Below the pieces are notes generated by a model. The model saw only the letters and a list, made by a program, of their open reading frames with translations. It made no database searches and had not been told where the DNA came from. The position numbers and the translations under genes were made by a program. Shown here piece after piece: positions 11,990-21,627 of a stretch of DNA of 45,145 bases (the first letter of the stretch is position 1; each line of letters starts with the position of its first letter). Source of the DNA: Dimorphilus gyrociliatus (lineage: Eukaryota; Annelida; Polychaeta; Dinophilidae); assembly GCA_904063045.1 (NCBI GenBank), contig CAJFCJ010000090.1, positions 51,967 through 97,111 of the forward strand, read 5' to 3'.

Positions 11990-13290
11990 GACTAGTCTTT
12001 GCAAAGTGCCATGTTTAGTATTCATACTATATGATTAAGACAAAGAGTTGATCCTTCACAAATAACAAAGAATCCGTCTTCTAGCATAAGTTTTACCTAA
12101 AACTATTGTTTCGATTTCAAAACTTTTTTTCAGTAAATTTCCCAACATTTTACATTGCGCAATTTCTAAATCACATCCAAGCAGATCAAGAGTGTTTAAA
12201 GATTTTGATGAATTTTGAAATTCGTTGCAAATGACATAAAATCCATCTTCCATAAAGTAAATCCAGCCTAAATTAATCATTTCAATTTTATAACAATTTC
12301 GAAATAGATTTCCAAACATTTGACTTTATTCTATATTCAAATGACAGTCAGTTAAACCTACAGTATTAAAACTGTCTGATGATATATCAAATCCTTGACA
12401 AATCTAAAAAAATCCATCTCCCATTTCGGATTGCTTCTTAAAGTTATTGTTTTTATTGCTCTAAAGTAATTTTTGAAAAGATTCCCAAATTTTTACCTTG
12501 TTCTCTATGCAAATCACAATTTGAAAATTCAAGACTCTGTAAAGTGTCTGATAATTTTAAAAGTCCTTTACAAATATCAAAAAATCTTCTCCGTGTTGAA
12601 ATTATTACTTAAAATTATTTATTTTATTTTACAGCAAACTTTAAGCAAATTTTCCACCATTTTAGCTTGTTCGGTATTCAAATTACAGTCAGATAAGTCA
12701 AAATTATCTAAAGTGTTTGATGATTGTTGAATTCCTACACAAATCTCCAGAAATCCTTTTTGCATATTGGCATTCCCACTTAAAGTTACTGTTTCCATTT
12801 TTGAGCGTATTTGAAGAAAACAACACAACTTTTCAGTTTGTGTTTTTTAAAAATGAATATATTCAAATTACAGTCAGATAGATCAAAACTATTTAAAGCG
12901 TTTGGTGATTTTTCAATTGCTTTACAAATATCATAAAATCTCTTTTCTAATATTCTATTTGCCCTTAAAGTTATTGTTTTTATATTAGAACAGTTTTTTA
13001 GAGAATTTCCCAAATGTCTTGTTTGTTCTCCATGCAAATTACATGCAGGAAAACCCAGACTATTTAAAATATTTGATGACCTTTGAAGTCCTTCAGGAAT
13101 ATCATAAAATTCAGTTCCCATTGTTTTCTTGCCCTGTAAAACTATTGTTTCTATTTTGGAACAGTTTTTAAATAAATCTCCCAACTTTTTACATCTTACT
13201 CCATCTAAATGACATAAAGAAAAATAAAGGCTTTTAATAGTGTTTGATGATTTTTCAAGTCCTTCACATATATCAAATTCCATTTTCTTA
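11990..13290 (-). pseudogene. Decayed RI-type LRR array (NLR-like C-terminal region)
   Basis: Read on the minus strand, the segment holds repeated units such as LGDLFKNCSKIETIVL followed by LDLSDCNLN-like strands. The full unit recurs about every 57 residues. That matches the paired 28+29-residue repeats of ribonuclease-inhibitor-type LRRs, common in NLR proteins. Frameshifts and stops break it into pieces (13283-12786, 12828-12619, 12319-12056). No NACHT is attached. It may be the tail of the relic at 16.1-17.7 kb, or a second locus. Confidence 0.75.
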
Positions 13291-13333
13291 ATCTTGCTTA
13301 AAAGTTTTATTTGTAAAAGTCTTCACATGATTC

Positions 13334-13539
13334 GGATACGACAGAAAACGTCCCCAAATTCATGATTTAACCCTAACCCTAACCTAGCCCTTGTCTCTCC
13401 TTAACCTTTTTGATTGCTCCTAACCCTTAGATGGAACCCCCCTAACTATAAATCAAAAGCTACTTTACCCCTCCTAACCATTTTTCAATCCGAAATGTTG
13501 CTTTCAAAAATCTCATTTGGGGACGTTTTCTGTCGGCCC
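13334..13539. mobile_element. 206-bp MITE, Mutator-type, with telomere-like core
   Basis: Ends are inverted: left CGACAGAAAACGTCCCC and, on the other strand, the same CGACAGAAAACGTCCCC. It is flanked by a perfect 10-bp target duplication, CACATGATTC, at 13324-13333 and 13540-13549. There is no coding capacity. The middle contains (CCCTAA)2 and several CCTAACC-like words, so it looks C-rich on this strand. Target duplications of 8-11 bp with long TIRs are typical of Mutator-like elements. The ends resemble those of the nested element at 18441-19467. Confidence 0.85.
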
Positions 13540-13549
13540 CACATGATTC

Positions 13550-14270
13550 AACATAACAGTGTACTCTATGTCGATATATAGGATAGATTCCAGGTTGGGA
13601 AATGGTTGGGAGAAATAAGATAGCTATTAATATGTACTTAGAAGGGTCCCTTCTAAGGGTTAGGCAAAAACATGAAACCATTGTTTAAAACAGAAATATG
13701 GTTAAAACTTTACTTAAAATCACAGTTAAAACCACTACTAAAACATTTAGTTGTGATAACAATGATAGTAGTGCAGAAGAACGGCTATTTTGTAACCATG
13801 TATCCGAAATAAAGGATACAATATAAAATATTGAAGAAAAAGAAAATTGATTATTTAAAGTAAAAAACTTCATATCTTCACAAAATGAAAAATAATTGCA
13901 GTGTGATTAAAAGATTACTTTGTCCATGCCTGACACCATAGTTCAGATTTCTATCAATTATCTCTACAATAGTTCACAATTGTTTTATACTAAAACTTGG
14001 ATGTTAAAAGTAAATCCAAAGGTTTAAAAATTCTCAGGTTCACTCTAGTCATCTTATCTCATATCATCTGAAAATATATTATTATTATAATTATATCTAA
14101 CCTGCTATTGAATTATCATATTATTACTAGGCTTGAATATTCTCTACAAGTTTCAATAAACTTGAAAAAACAGATCACTTTCATTGGCAATATTGTTTCA
14201 ATATAAAGTGCTTATTTCAAAAAATTTCCAGACTTTGTAATGTTTCTATTTAAAGGAATGAACATTATAA
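13550..14270. other. Non-coding stretch downstream of the MITE
   Basis: AT-rich. Short open frames exist on the minus strand, but none has a recognisable domain or matches a neighbour. I see no repeat or RNA gene. Confidence 0.4.
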
Positions 14271-14870
14271 TTAGGAGAATTGCAGACAATCCATTGGAGT
14301 ATATTTAAAACAAATTACAATGTACAACATTGATAACCATATTTCTTTAAATTTGAACAAGTTATGAAAATAATGTGAACAAACCAGCTTAAGTGAAGGT
14401 TCTCTTTCAAGTTTCTCCAAACAAATCCCACATAATTGTTCTTCAAGATCATTGAATATGTATAAAATACTCTCAACTTGAGCATTTACAACACTTCCAT
14501 CTTGTTGAACCAACTGTCGAGTATGATTAGAATTTTCTTGCACAACCTGTTTAAAAGTTAGAATAGTGAGGTCTCTTGTTAAAGGATCATTCATAAACTT
14601 CCAAAATAGTTTAGAAAATAGAGAAGCCAATTTTTTCATGATATTTTCAGGTAGAAGATCTATTTGTAACTCCGCAAATAATGTTTCAATCGCAATGCAA
14701 TTATGGTCACTGTAATAAGGAACTTCCCGGTAGAAGTTCCAATTTAACATTTTTCCATATTTTTTTTTTAAATTTTTCAATATATTCTTCTTCTGGATTG
14801 TTGTTTATAAATACCAAAATAGTTTTACGAAAAATATCATTATAGCAGATTTTCAGGACTTTTACCTTTT
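14271..14870 (-). pseudogene. RING-like zinc-finger gene fragment
   Basis: An open minus-strand frame of roughly 190-200 residues; it runs upstream past 14780, where the first residue is TTG, not ATG. Near its C-terminus is LCGICLEKLEREPSLKLVC followed by SHYFH. This is the first half of a RING-H2 finger (C-x2-C, then C-x-H-x2-H), as in ubiquitin E3 ligases. The remaining cysteines are missing: the frame continues into hydrophobic sequence and stops. The protein before the RING is not recognised. It lies between NLR relics, so it could be an exon of a neighbouring decayed gene or an independent fragment. A RING exon cut by an unseen intron is an alternative. Confidence 0.5.
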
Positions 14871-14879
14871 TTAAATTTA

Positions 14880-15180
14880 ATATTTAAGATTTTTCTTGTA
14901 ATCAGTGTTTTTTCGGATACTGAATTGAATACAATATCTAGAGACATATTAAATTTGATAAGAGAAATAATAAAATGGTCATCATTTCCATGACTTTACT
15001 TTGTGATAGATTATCAATATTCTTACCTGATATGTCAGCTATGACTAATCTAGCTTGCTTGTTTTAGTTCCTGTTATGGAACAAAATGATTTTTAAGTCT
15101 TAAACTTAGAAACATTGATTGGATTTAAGCTTCTCAAACATCCAGATTCTGTAATTAAAAGTTTATGCCAGATCTCATAC
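14880..15180. other. Non-coding stretch
   Basis: AT-rich sequence with no coding, repeat or RNA signal that I can support. Confidence 0.4.
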
Positions 15181-15184
15181 TAGC

Positions 15185-15400
15185 CGACAAAACTATCCAG
15201 TACCTTGCAACAACTCGATGGGTAATATTGCTTCATTCAGCCTTGAGTTCTCAGATCTGGCACCATCAGACTATTAGCTTTTCTGGAGATTAAAGGACCA
15301 TCTTCGTGGTCAAACTTATAAGAATAGTGATGAATTAAAAAATGCATTAGGGGCATTTTTTATTGCGGCCTAAAAGAGTATTAGTAAATCTTTGATTTGT
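15185..15400 (+). pseudogene. mariner transposase relic (C-terminal part)
   Basis: The plus-strand frame reads SDLAPSDY, then a stop, LFWRLKDHLRGQTY, then KNSDELKNALGAFF. This is the mariner C-terminal signature (PDLAPSDYHLF and the following LRGQ block). The Asp in APSDY is the third catalytic residue of the DD34D triad. In-frame stops replace at least two codons and nothing recognisable is left upstream. No TIR is visible, so this is an old fragment. Confidence 0.8.
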
Positions 15401-16135
15401 TCTCTTCTGTTCATTTTTTAATTGTGCCATGAGGAGAAAAATGAGATATATTTTTTAGAAAGAATTGACATTAAAATTATTATATTTGAAGTATCGCATC
15501 CATTTAGTGTATTTAGAAATTCTTCATTTGATTTAAAATTTAAAAATGATGTCATTTCTAAACAAATAGTTATTTCTAAAAGAGGTTTTAATTCCTGTGT
15601 AAAGTATCAAATTCTTTCAGTTTATCATCATAAATCTTTGATTGGTCAATGTTGTCTTTTCTTTCATCGTGAGACGAAGAGTTATTGCGGGTCTTTCGTT
15701 ATCTACAAGTACAAACTCTATCAAGAAAATAACATTTGAAAGTTGATTTATAGCTACTGGATTCCTCTCTATCATTAATTGAATAATTAAAAATATTTTT
15801 TAAAAATTACTGCATATTTCAATAGTGTTATGAAAAATTTTAACAACAAACAGACTATCTTTTTTCAATAGGTTTTCTGTTAAAACAATTCTAATTCCAA
15901 TATCAGAAAAAAAAATGTTTCATATTTTTTCATCAACACAAATTTTTCTATATATTTTTCATGCCAAATAACAACAGATTTCTTGTTTATTCCTTTCAAT
16001 TTTAGACAAATAACTTATAGATTCATCTGAAGAGATTCATATTTTAAATTTAAAAATAATTTAAATTTTTCAAAATATTTTCAATTATTCACTTTGTATT
16101 TCATTTAATTTCAATTTGTTGAAATTAACACCCAA
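15401..16135. other. Stretch without a supported gene
   Basis: A 105-codon plus-strand open frame (15422-15739) has seven cysteines, including SLIGQCCLFF and KSYCGSF. It shows no recognised domain, starts at a non-ATG or weak position and has no paralogue here, so I do not call it a gene. The rest is AT-rich filler. Confidence 0.35.
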
Positions 16136-16139
16136 CATC

Positions 16140-17720
16140 TCTGGCTTTTTGGCAAAGCCAGAGACACAAATGGAATTTCTCTTAAAAGTTATCGAAGATG
16201 AATTAATCCTACCACTTTCTCAAATTCTATTGTATTTATTTTTCTTAATGTCATAAGTAGCAATGTTTTCAAACAAAGAACTTGAATAAAATAATACATC
16301 ATCATTTAAATCACATTGTTTTAAGTTAAGTTGTTTTAAAGTCTCCAAACAATGTTTTAATGCATCACATATCCTAAAAACTCCTTTTTCCATTCTTTGA
16401 TTCTCAGATAAATTAATCACTTCTCATGATGAACAGATTTTTAATGTTTCTCCTAACCACTCCAATTGGCTATCATTCAAATCACAATTGCTCACGTCAA
16501 TTTCTCTTAAAGGCTTTGAAGAGTGTTTGATTCCATAACATATACTTTCAAAATATTTACCCATGCTTTGATTACCAGATAAATTAATCACTTTTAATGA
16601 TGTCAAAATTTGAACTAAAGAGTCAACTGCCTGATAATTTATGTTACAGTCAGACAAATTGATTATTTTTTCTGATGAACAGATATTAATTTTTTTCCCA
16701 AACAGTTAGCTTGGTGATCAAAGAAGTGAGAGTTAGATATATCTTTTTGTTCTAAAGTGTTTGATGAAGATCTCAGTACATCAAAAGTACACTCAAATTC
16801 AAACGTTTCCTTTGCCACTCAGAGTCGTATTGAAATAGTCGACCAGAAGAAAAGGGAAGGTGTTCATATTTGTTATTTAATGATGTGAAAGCATTAAATA
16901 TGTAAAATGTGCTTTCATTATTATGAAAAACCAAACTTTCAAGAAAAAAATATTTCAAGAAATTTTTTTCGATTCTAAGAATTGTTACTGTGGTGTTTGA
17001 TATTTAAACTGTAATTTTCTATTAAAACATCAGTTAACAAATCAATTTCAATGCAATTTTCTAGTGAAGCATTACGAAGGTTTGAATATCGTAGTTGTTG
17101 TATATTTGTGCACTTCAAAAGCAAGTCAACACATTTTCTACCTTGGCTTTGTATTTCCAAATGTTTGTACTCAAGTATATTGAATGTTTCCAGTGTTTGG
17201 GTCCAAATTTGAACCAATTTTGTTACCTGATATAGTTTCCTTTGATTCAAAAGCATAATATGTTTTGAAAGGTATGTTGTTAGGATTAATTACTGAACAA
17301 TTCGTTACTTTAAGATTCTAACGTGATTATCATTGCAATTTGCTATTTCAAATGCAATATCACATGTACTTATTATTTGTTGACCTGTCCATTTTCTAGT
17401 CACAAGACACTGGGAATATCATGGTTAAGTTCATTGATTATATGATTGAGCTTATGTGTTCTAAAGCAAAATTCATCAGCTCCATCTAACAATAAAGTAA
17501 CATCTCTTCTCTTTCCTTTGCATATTAATTCAATGATATTTTCATTGAAATATTCAATGTTTTTAAAATTATGTATATAAATCTTTCAATTTTCTACTAA
17601 TAAATCCTTTTTTAACCAAATACAAACAAAGATGTTTAAATGTTAATAATTCATTTAGTAATATTTGAATTTTGTCAATAGAATATTCAAAGCACAATTA
17701 GAGCATATAATTCATTTTTT
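16140..17720 (-). pseudogene. NLR pseudogene (NACHT remnant plus RI-type LRRs)
   Basis: Minus strand. Around 17440-17500 the frame reads DVTLLLDGADEF, a NACHT Walker B motif. After a frameshift it continues TRKWTGQQII, fitting the sensor segment of NACHT ATPases. Downstream (17256-16975 and 16657-16220) come LRR-type pieces such as LREIDVSNCDLND and VINLSGNQSMG. The frame is broken at about 17410, 16970, 16420 and elsewhere. The P-loop region is not found upstream, so the 5' part is lost or unrecognisable. In life it would have been a cytosolic NOD-like sensor. Confidence 0.75.
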
Positions 17721-17779
17721 ATTAGGCCAATACCGCACAGAACAATACTGGTTAAATATTTCTAATATAAGTGTCAAAA

Positions 17780-18060
17780 ATGACATTCTGTATAACGAAT
17801 GTGTGTGTGTGTCGTGAACGTGTGGCAGTGTGACCGTTCAAGTGTGTATGTGGCAACGTTCCGTGGTTCGTGATTCGCGATTCGTAAAACGCAAATGTGT
17901 GAATGCATGTGCTTTTGTGTGTAAGCTAAAGGGTGCGTGGTGACCGTCAGACCAGGTGTTGAGCAGTGCTTGACAGTCGCCTATAAAAAAGGCATAGCCA
18001 AGTTTACATGGGCACAACAAAAATACAATTTAGACGGACTGTTAAGTAGTACATCAGTAC
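17780..18060. other. GT-rich island with TATA-like box
   Basis: This stretch is clearly richer in G and T than its surroundings. It contains a short (GT)6 run near 17802, many GTGTG and TTCGTG words, and a TATA-like CTATAAAAAAGG near 17981. No long open frame fits a known protein. It could be a remnant of a retroelement LTR or promoter; nothing decides between these. The Mutator-like element inserted just beside it. Confidence 0.3.
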
Positions 18061-18601
18061 ATGTAAAACAGAAAATCGAGGGTAGCGGGTGAAACCGTAC
18101 CCATGCAGGGTGAAACTGTACCCATAAAAATATTATATTTTTTTAATTTTATTATTTAGAATTATAATAATGGAACCTACAAAAATAAAAACACTGTTGA
18201 AATATAAACTGACAGCCATTTTAAAAATGAAGAAACTGAACTTAACTTTCACTTTGGAAAGAATTTAATTTGAAAGTCAAGCTTTTTTGATAATTATATT
18301 TGGGCAAAGATTATCATTTTAGATTTAACAGAGGTAATTTCATGTGCATTGTAATCTAGATTAATGTTATATTCATATTTTCAATACATGTTTTTTAATT
18401 TTGTGAAAAAATCCAATTTATTTGCTTGGTCAGTCAAAACGGGACCCAGACAAAACGTCCCCTGACAAAAATTCCCTGGATAAAATGTCCCCTGCACAGA
18501 TTGTCTCTTGAGCTAGAGAAGTGACATAATTTCTTTCTTGTACTAAATAATGTTTTATTGAATTGCTAATTAACTATTAATATAAAGTGTTTCAAACTAT
18601 A

Positions 18602-18796
18602 TTAAATATACTTAGAATTAGAATTATTTGATTTGAAGAAAAAAGTACTATTGTACAGGAAGTCTTGTCCACTTCCTGTTTTTGATACCTGGTAGCCATC
18701 TTTTTTTACTACAATTATTATTCTTTGTGCTGTAACCATTGTTTCTGATTTAAAACAGGGTGATTTTGGTATAGATATTTCATCAAAAACTTTCAT
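18602..18796 (-). pseudogene. Possible FLYWCH-like fragment inside the nested element
   Basis: A minus-strand open frame of 64 codons includes AQRIIIVVKKDGYQVSKTG. That pattern weakly recalls FLYWCH zinc fingers, which often accompany MULE transposases: short beta strands followed by a DGY turn. The diagnostic W-C and later H-x-H residues are not present. Treat as a hint only. Confidence 0.2.
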
Positions 18797-18885
18797 ACTC
18801 CCAAGGTATTTATTTAAAAAAAGTAAGTTATTTTCTTAATCTTTATTTGGCCATTGTGTAATGTCAACTTTCTAATATTTCATCA

Positions 18886-19359
18886 GGTGATGGCTCCTTA
18901 CTGTCAAATGTGTACATATAGAATATTTGGAAGAAAATTCACAAGGAAATGCTCACTCTGCTCTCATCAGTTTAACTTTCATAAAAAATGTATTTCAAGT
19001 AATATTCACATTTATTATTATATCATTTTTATTTATTTCTATGTATTTGCAGTGTCTGATGTATAGTTATGTTCCACCTGCACTGATATCTCCAAAAAGA
19101 AGTGCTTTGTCTCATTAAATAGCAGTACCTGTTCCAGACCTACATTTGTTCAAGATAACTCTTTTACTGGAGATAAAAATGGAAAAGTTGAAATTGTAGG
19201 GAATGAACAAGAATTATCTGATCAGAGGAATAATGGAAACCATTCAACACATGTCTCTCAAGATGATTTAATGGAAAACTCTTTTGATAACTCAAATATT
19301 CAAGAAATAGATGAAATGGATCCTGCATTCACAATATTGGAAGGAATGAGTCAAAAATG
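18886..19359 (+). pseudogene. Cysteine/histidine-rich gene fragment carried by the nested element
   Basis: After a plausible acceptor (TTTCATCAG) the frame reads APYCQMCTYRIFGRKF, then KCSLC and FHKKC. This is a C-x2-C...C-x2-C...H-x2-C arrangement like a C1- or PHD-type zinc module, though the spacing is not canonical. A second open frame runs from about 19062 to a stop at 19359, with LCSTCTDISKKKC and an acidic, serine-rich tail. I could not join the two frames cleanly with GT..AG signals, so the intron or the integrity is uncertain. It looks like captured host sequence, not a transposase. Confidence 0.35.
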
Positions 19360-19467
19360 AAAATATCTCCTTTTGCATGAAGGATACAGTTATACTGTAA
19401 AGGAAAACGTTTTGGGGGATGCTTTGTCCAGGGGTCGTTTTGTCCAGGGGACGTTTTGTCCAGCATT

Positions 19468-20164
19468 CAGTCAAAACACTGGTTCATTGATGGGACATTT
19501 AAAATGGTAAAGGATCCTTTTTATCAGCTCTTATCTATACACAGCTATGTCAAAAAAAGATGGTGAAATGAAACATATTCCATTGGCATTTATTTTTATG
19601 TCACAGCCTGAGAAGATAACAATTGATTTTGAGAAAGCTGCATCCAAAATATATCCAGAATCACAAATTCATGGATGTATATTCCATTTTACACAAGCAA
19701 TATATAGGAAAATACAGGTAAAACATTTAATTTAACCTTTAAGGTTTGTTTTTACAATTATGATCCTTCAAGTCTCTTGGATACTCTGGAAAGTATATGG
19801 AGAAAGGAGAGGACTGGAGAGACATGAGAAAGCTGATGGCTTTACCTTTTCTGCCTGCTCATATCATTGCTCCAACATTTCACAGATTGAAATCTCAACT
19901 TACAGAAAAAGAAAAATTTGCAGACTTGTTGGAATATTTTGAAGCAACTTGGATTATGAACTCTATATGGAAACCAGAGAATTGGTCTATATATGGATTA
20001 TGCATAAGGACTAATAACAGTGTGGAAGGATGGCACAATAGAATGAATAATAAAGTACCATCTAAAGGATTATTTTATTGGCTGCTTGATGACCTTTTAG
20101 AAAATTATAGACTTGGAGGGCTTTTTGCAGATGAATTATTAGTTCAAACATCATATATAAAGTA
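19468..20164 (+). pseudogene. MULE transposase pseudogene
   Basis: It reads SKHWFIDGTFKMVKDPFYQL, the start of the MULE DDE domain with its first Asp. IDFEKAA and CIFHFTQAIYRKIQ follow, then the conserved block GEDWRDMRKLMALPFL and RTNNSVEGWHNRMNNK. Damage: one extra A in the run at 19552-19558 shifts the frame. The usual segment between FIFMS and DFEKA is missing from the catalytic core. The region at 19718-19797 is either an intron or a further deletion. The nested element cuts off the N-terminal part. Family function is cut-and-paste transposition; this copy cannot work. Confidence 0.88.
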
Positions 20165-21308
20165 AACTTCATAAAAATTGGAACACCTCGAATTTTGAAT
20201 AGGCCAACATATAAAACATGTTTTTCACTAAGAAAAAAGATATTTTTTTAATTTTTTTTGCATAAAATGTTAGATTAAATTTATATATAATTTTCTTTCA
20301 AATACGATTTAGGTAAGATTTTATATCATTTTTTTTGTTTATATTATGTACTGTTTTATTGATTTTTTTTTCTTATTTGGCCACACTTCATAATAATTGG
20401 AACACCAACAAAAATGTTCCTATTATTCCTACTTTTGAATCTGAGTACCCTCTTTTTTGATGCATTGCCTAATTCTATGCCGCATTCCATCATATAGACA
20501 TGGTAACAACTCTGGCTGCTCTTTTATAAGCTCATAAGAGCATTTTTTGATTTTTTTCCACAATTTGTCCTCTGATTTGAATTGTGGACCATCATATACC
20601 AGGTTTTTGGTAAGGTGCCACATGTTCTCGATTGGGCTGAGGTCAGGGCTCTTTGCTGGCCAATCAAGAGGATGGATATCATTCATTTGAAAGGCTCTTT
20701 TAGTCATCCTTGCCATGTGGCACCCAGCATTATCTTGCTGGAAGATGTATTTCCTCCCCATTTTTGCCTCAATCTCTTCAATAACAGGGAGGACATCTTC
20801 CACAATAAAACAGCTGTAATTTTCAACATTAAGCCTTTTCCTTATCCACCAAATTTCGAATATTCCATCATAGGTTATTAGTCCCCAGATCATTAATCCA
20901 CCTCTGCCAAGGTTTTTCATCACCCTGAAATCTTTTTCGCCATCTTTGGTCCAGGTTCGAAAATCATCTGGCCCACTCAGTGAGAATCTAGCCTTGTCAG
21001 TGAAAATTACTTTAGACCAGTCTAGATTATCATTGATCATCTGAAGACAGCAACTTTTTCTCCTCTTACAATTATTTGTTGTAAGATCAAGTGTTTGCCT
21101 AACTCGCTTATACCTAAATTTTTGTTTTTTTAGCTCTCTCTGTATGGTTAATAGGCTGACATCTACATCTAACTCTTTCAAAATTTTTCTTGCTGTCACC
21201 CTCTCCTTATTTATTTTCATTTTCTTTATAGCCCTCTTCATCCTGCCTATATCTCTCTCTGTAAGTTTCTTTGGACAACCTCTATTCTCCTCTTCTGGTG
21301 GTTGATTA
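20163..21308 (-). mobile_element. Tc1-like transposon copy 2, truncated
   Basis: One end is kept near 20163 (TTCATAAAAATTGGAACACC, then AATAGGCCAACAT). A second copy of the terminal word, CTTCATAATAATTGGAACACC, lies at about 20385-20405, an IR/DR-like arrangement. The other end is missing: homology stops near 21308 and MULE sequence follows. Its end differs from copy 1, so it is a different subfamily with a related transposase. Confidence 0.85.
20429..21306 (-). pseudogene. Tc1-family transposase, N-terminally truncated
   Basis: A long intact minus-strand frame: 270 residues from the ATG at 21241, and open in frame up to about 21306. The DDE core is complete: Asp in FTDKARF, Asp in FQQDNAGCH and Glu in SPIENMWH, with 34 residues between the last two, so DD34E. 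The first half of the DNA-binding domain present in copy 1 (ARALGMAPSTIS) is absent because the element is cut at about 21306. The catalytic part could still be translated, but binding to TIRs is unlikely. Confidence 0.9.
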
Positions 21309-21532
21309 GTATTATATATAGTTTTCTTTAGTATTAATAAAATTAAAAAAACCTAATATTTTTATGGGTACGGTTTCACCCAAAATGGGTACGGTTTCAG
21401 CCCTATTCAAAATCGAGAACGAATCGACTTTTTATACAATGAGAATGTAAAGAATATAAAAACAAAAAGAATTGCGTAAAAATTTATCTAAATGTTGTAA
21501 CAGATTTTTCGTTTTTGGCTATCTGTCTTTAA

Positions 21533-21538
21533 TTTATT
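21533..21538 (-). terminator. Poly(A) signal of the class A GPCR gene
   Basis: TTTATT on the plus strand (AATAAA on the minus strand), about 90 bases after the stop at 21628. Confidence 0.5.
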
Positions 21539-21627
21539 AAAGATTCCTTCCCTATTTTCATATGTTGACAACAAAGCAACATGCAATAATAAGAACATTT
21601 AGATTGGTTCATTGTGAAATATTCCAG

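Larger units (their letters stand above)
18441..19467. mobile_element. Nested TIR element interrupting the MULE transposase
   Basis: It is flanked by a perfect 10-bp duplication CAGTCAAAAC (18431-18440 and 19468-19477), 11 bp if the preceding T is counted. Its inverted ends are each about three tandem copies of a 15-16-mer near ACAAAACGTCCCCTG. It interrupts the host MULE transposase directly before the first catalytic Asp (WFIDGTF). It has no transposase of its own, so it must have been mobilised in trans. Duplication length and TIR style point to the Mutator superfamily. Confidence 0.85.
18081..21408 (+). mobile_element. Mutator-like element (MULE) with nested insertions
   Basis: About 3.3 kb, bounded by 55-bp imperfect TIRs (18081-18135 and 21354-21408). 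It is flanked by a perfect 9-bp target duplication AAAATCGAG at 18072-18080 and 21409-21417. Each TIR holds two copies of a 16-mer like GGGTGAAACCGTACCC. Inside are a broken MULE transposase (19468-20164), a nested TIR element (18441-19467) and a truncated Tc1-like copy (20163-21308). Order of events from the nesting: MULE first, the other two later. A 572-bp relative sits at 37020-37591. Confidence 0.92.

Noticed and set aside
13370-13400. CCCTAA repeats as a chromosome-end or telomeric insertion
   Set aside because: They sit inside a MITE with intact target duplications, so they came with the element.
15422-15739. 105-codon cysteine-containing plus-strand frame
   Set aside because: No recognised domain, no paralogue, no clear start or splice context; noted in the stretch entry only.
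17838-18020. 60-codon minus-strand frame in the GT-rich island
   Set aside because: Composition-driven open frame; no domain.
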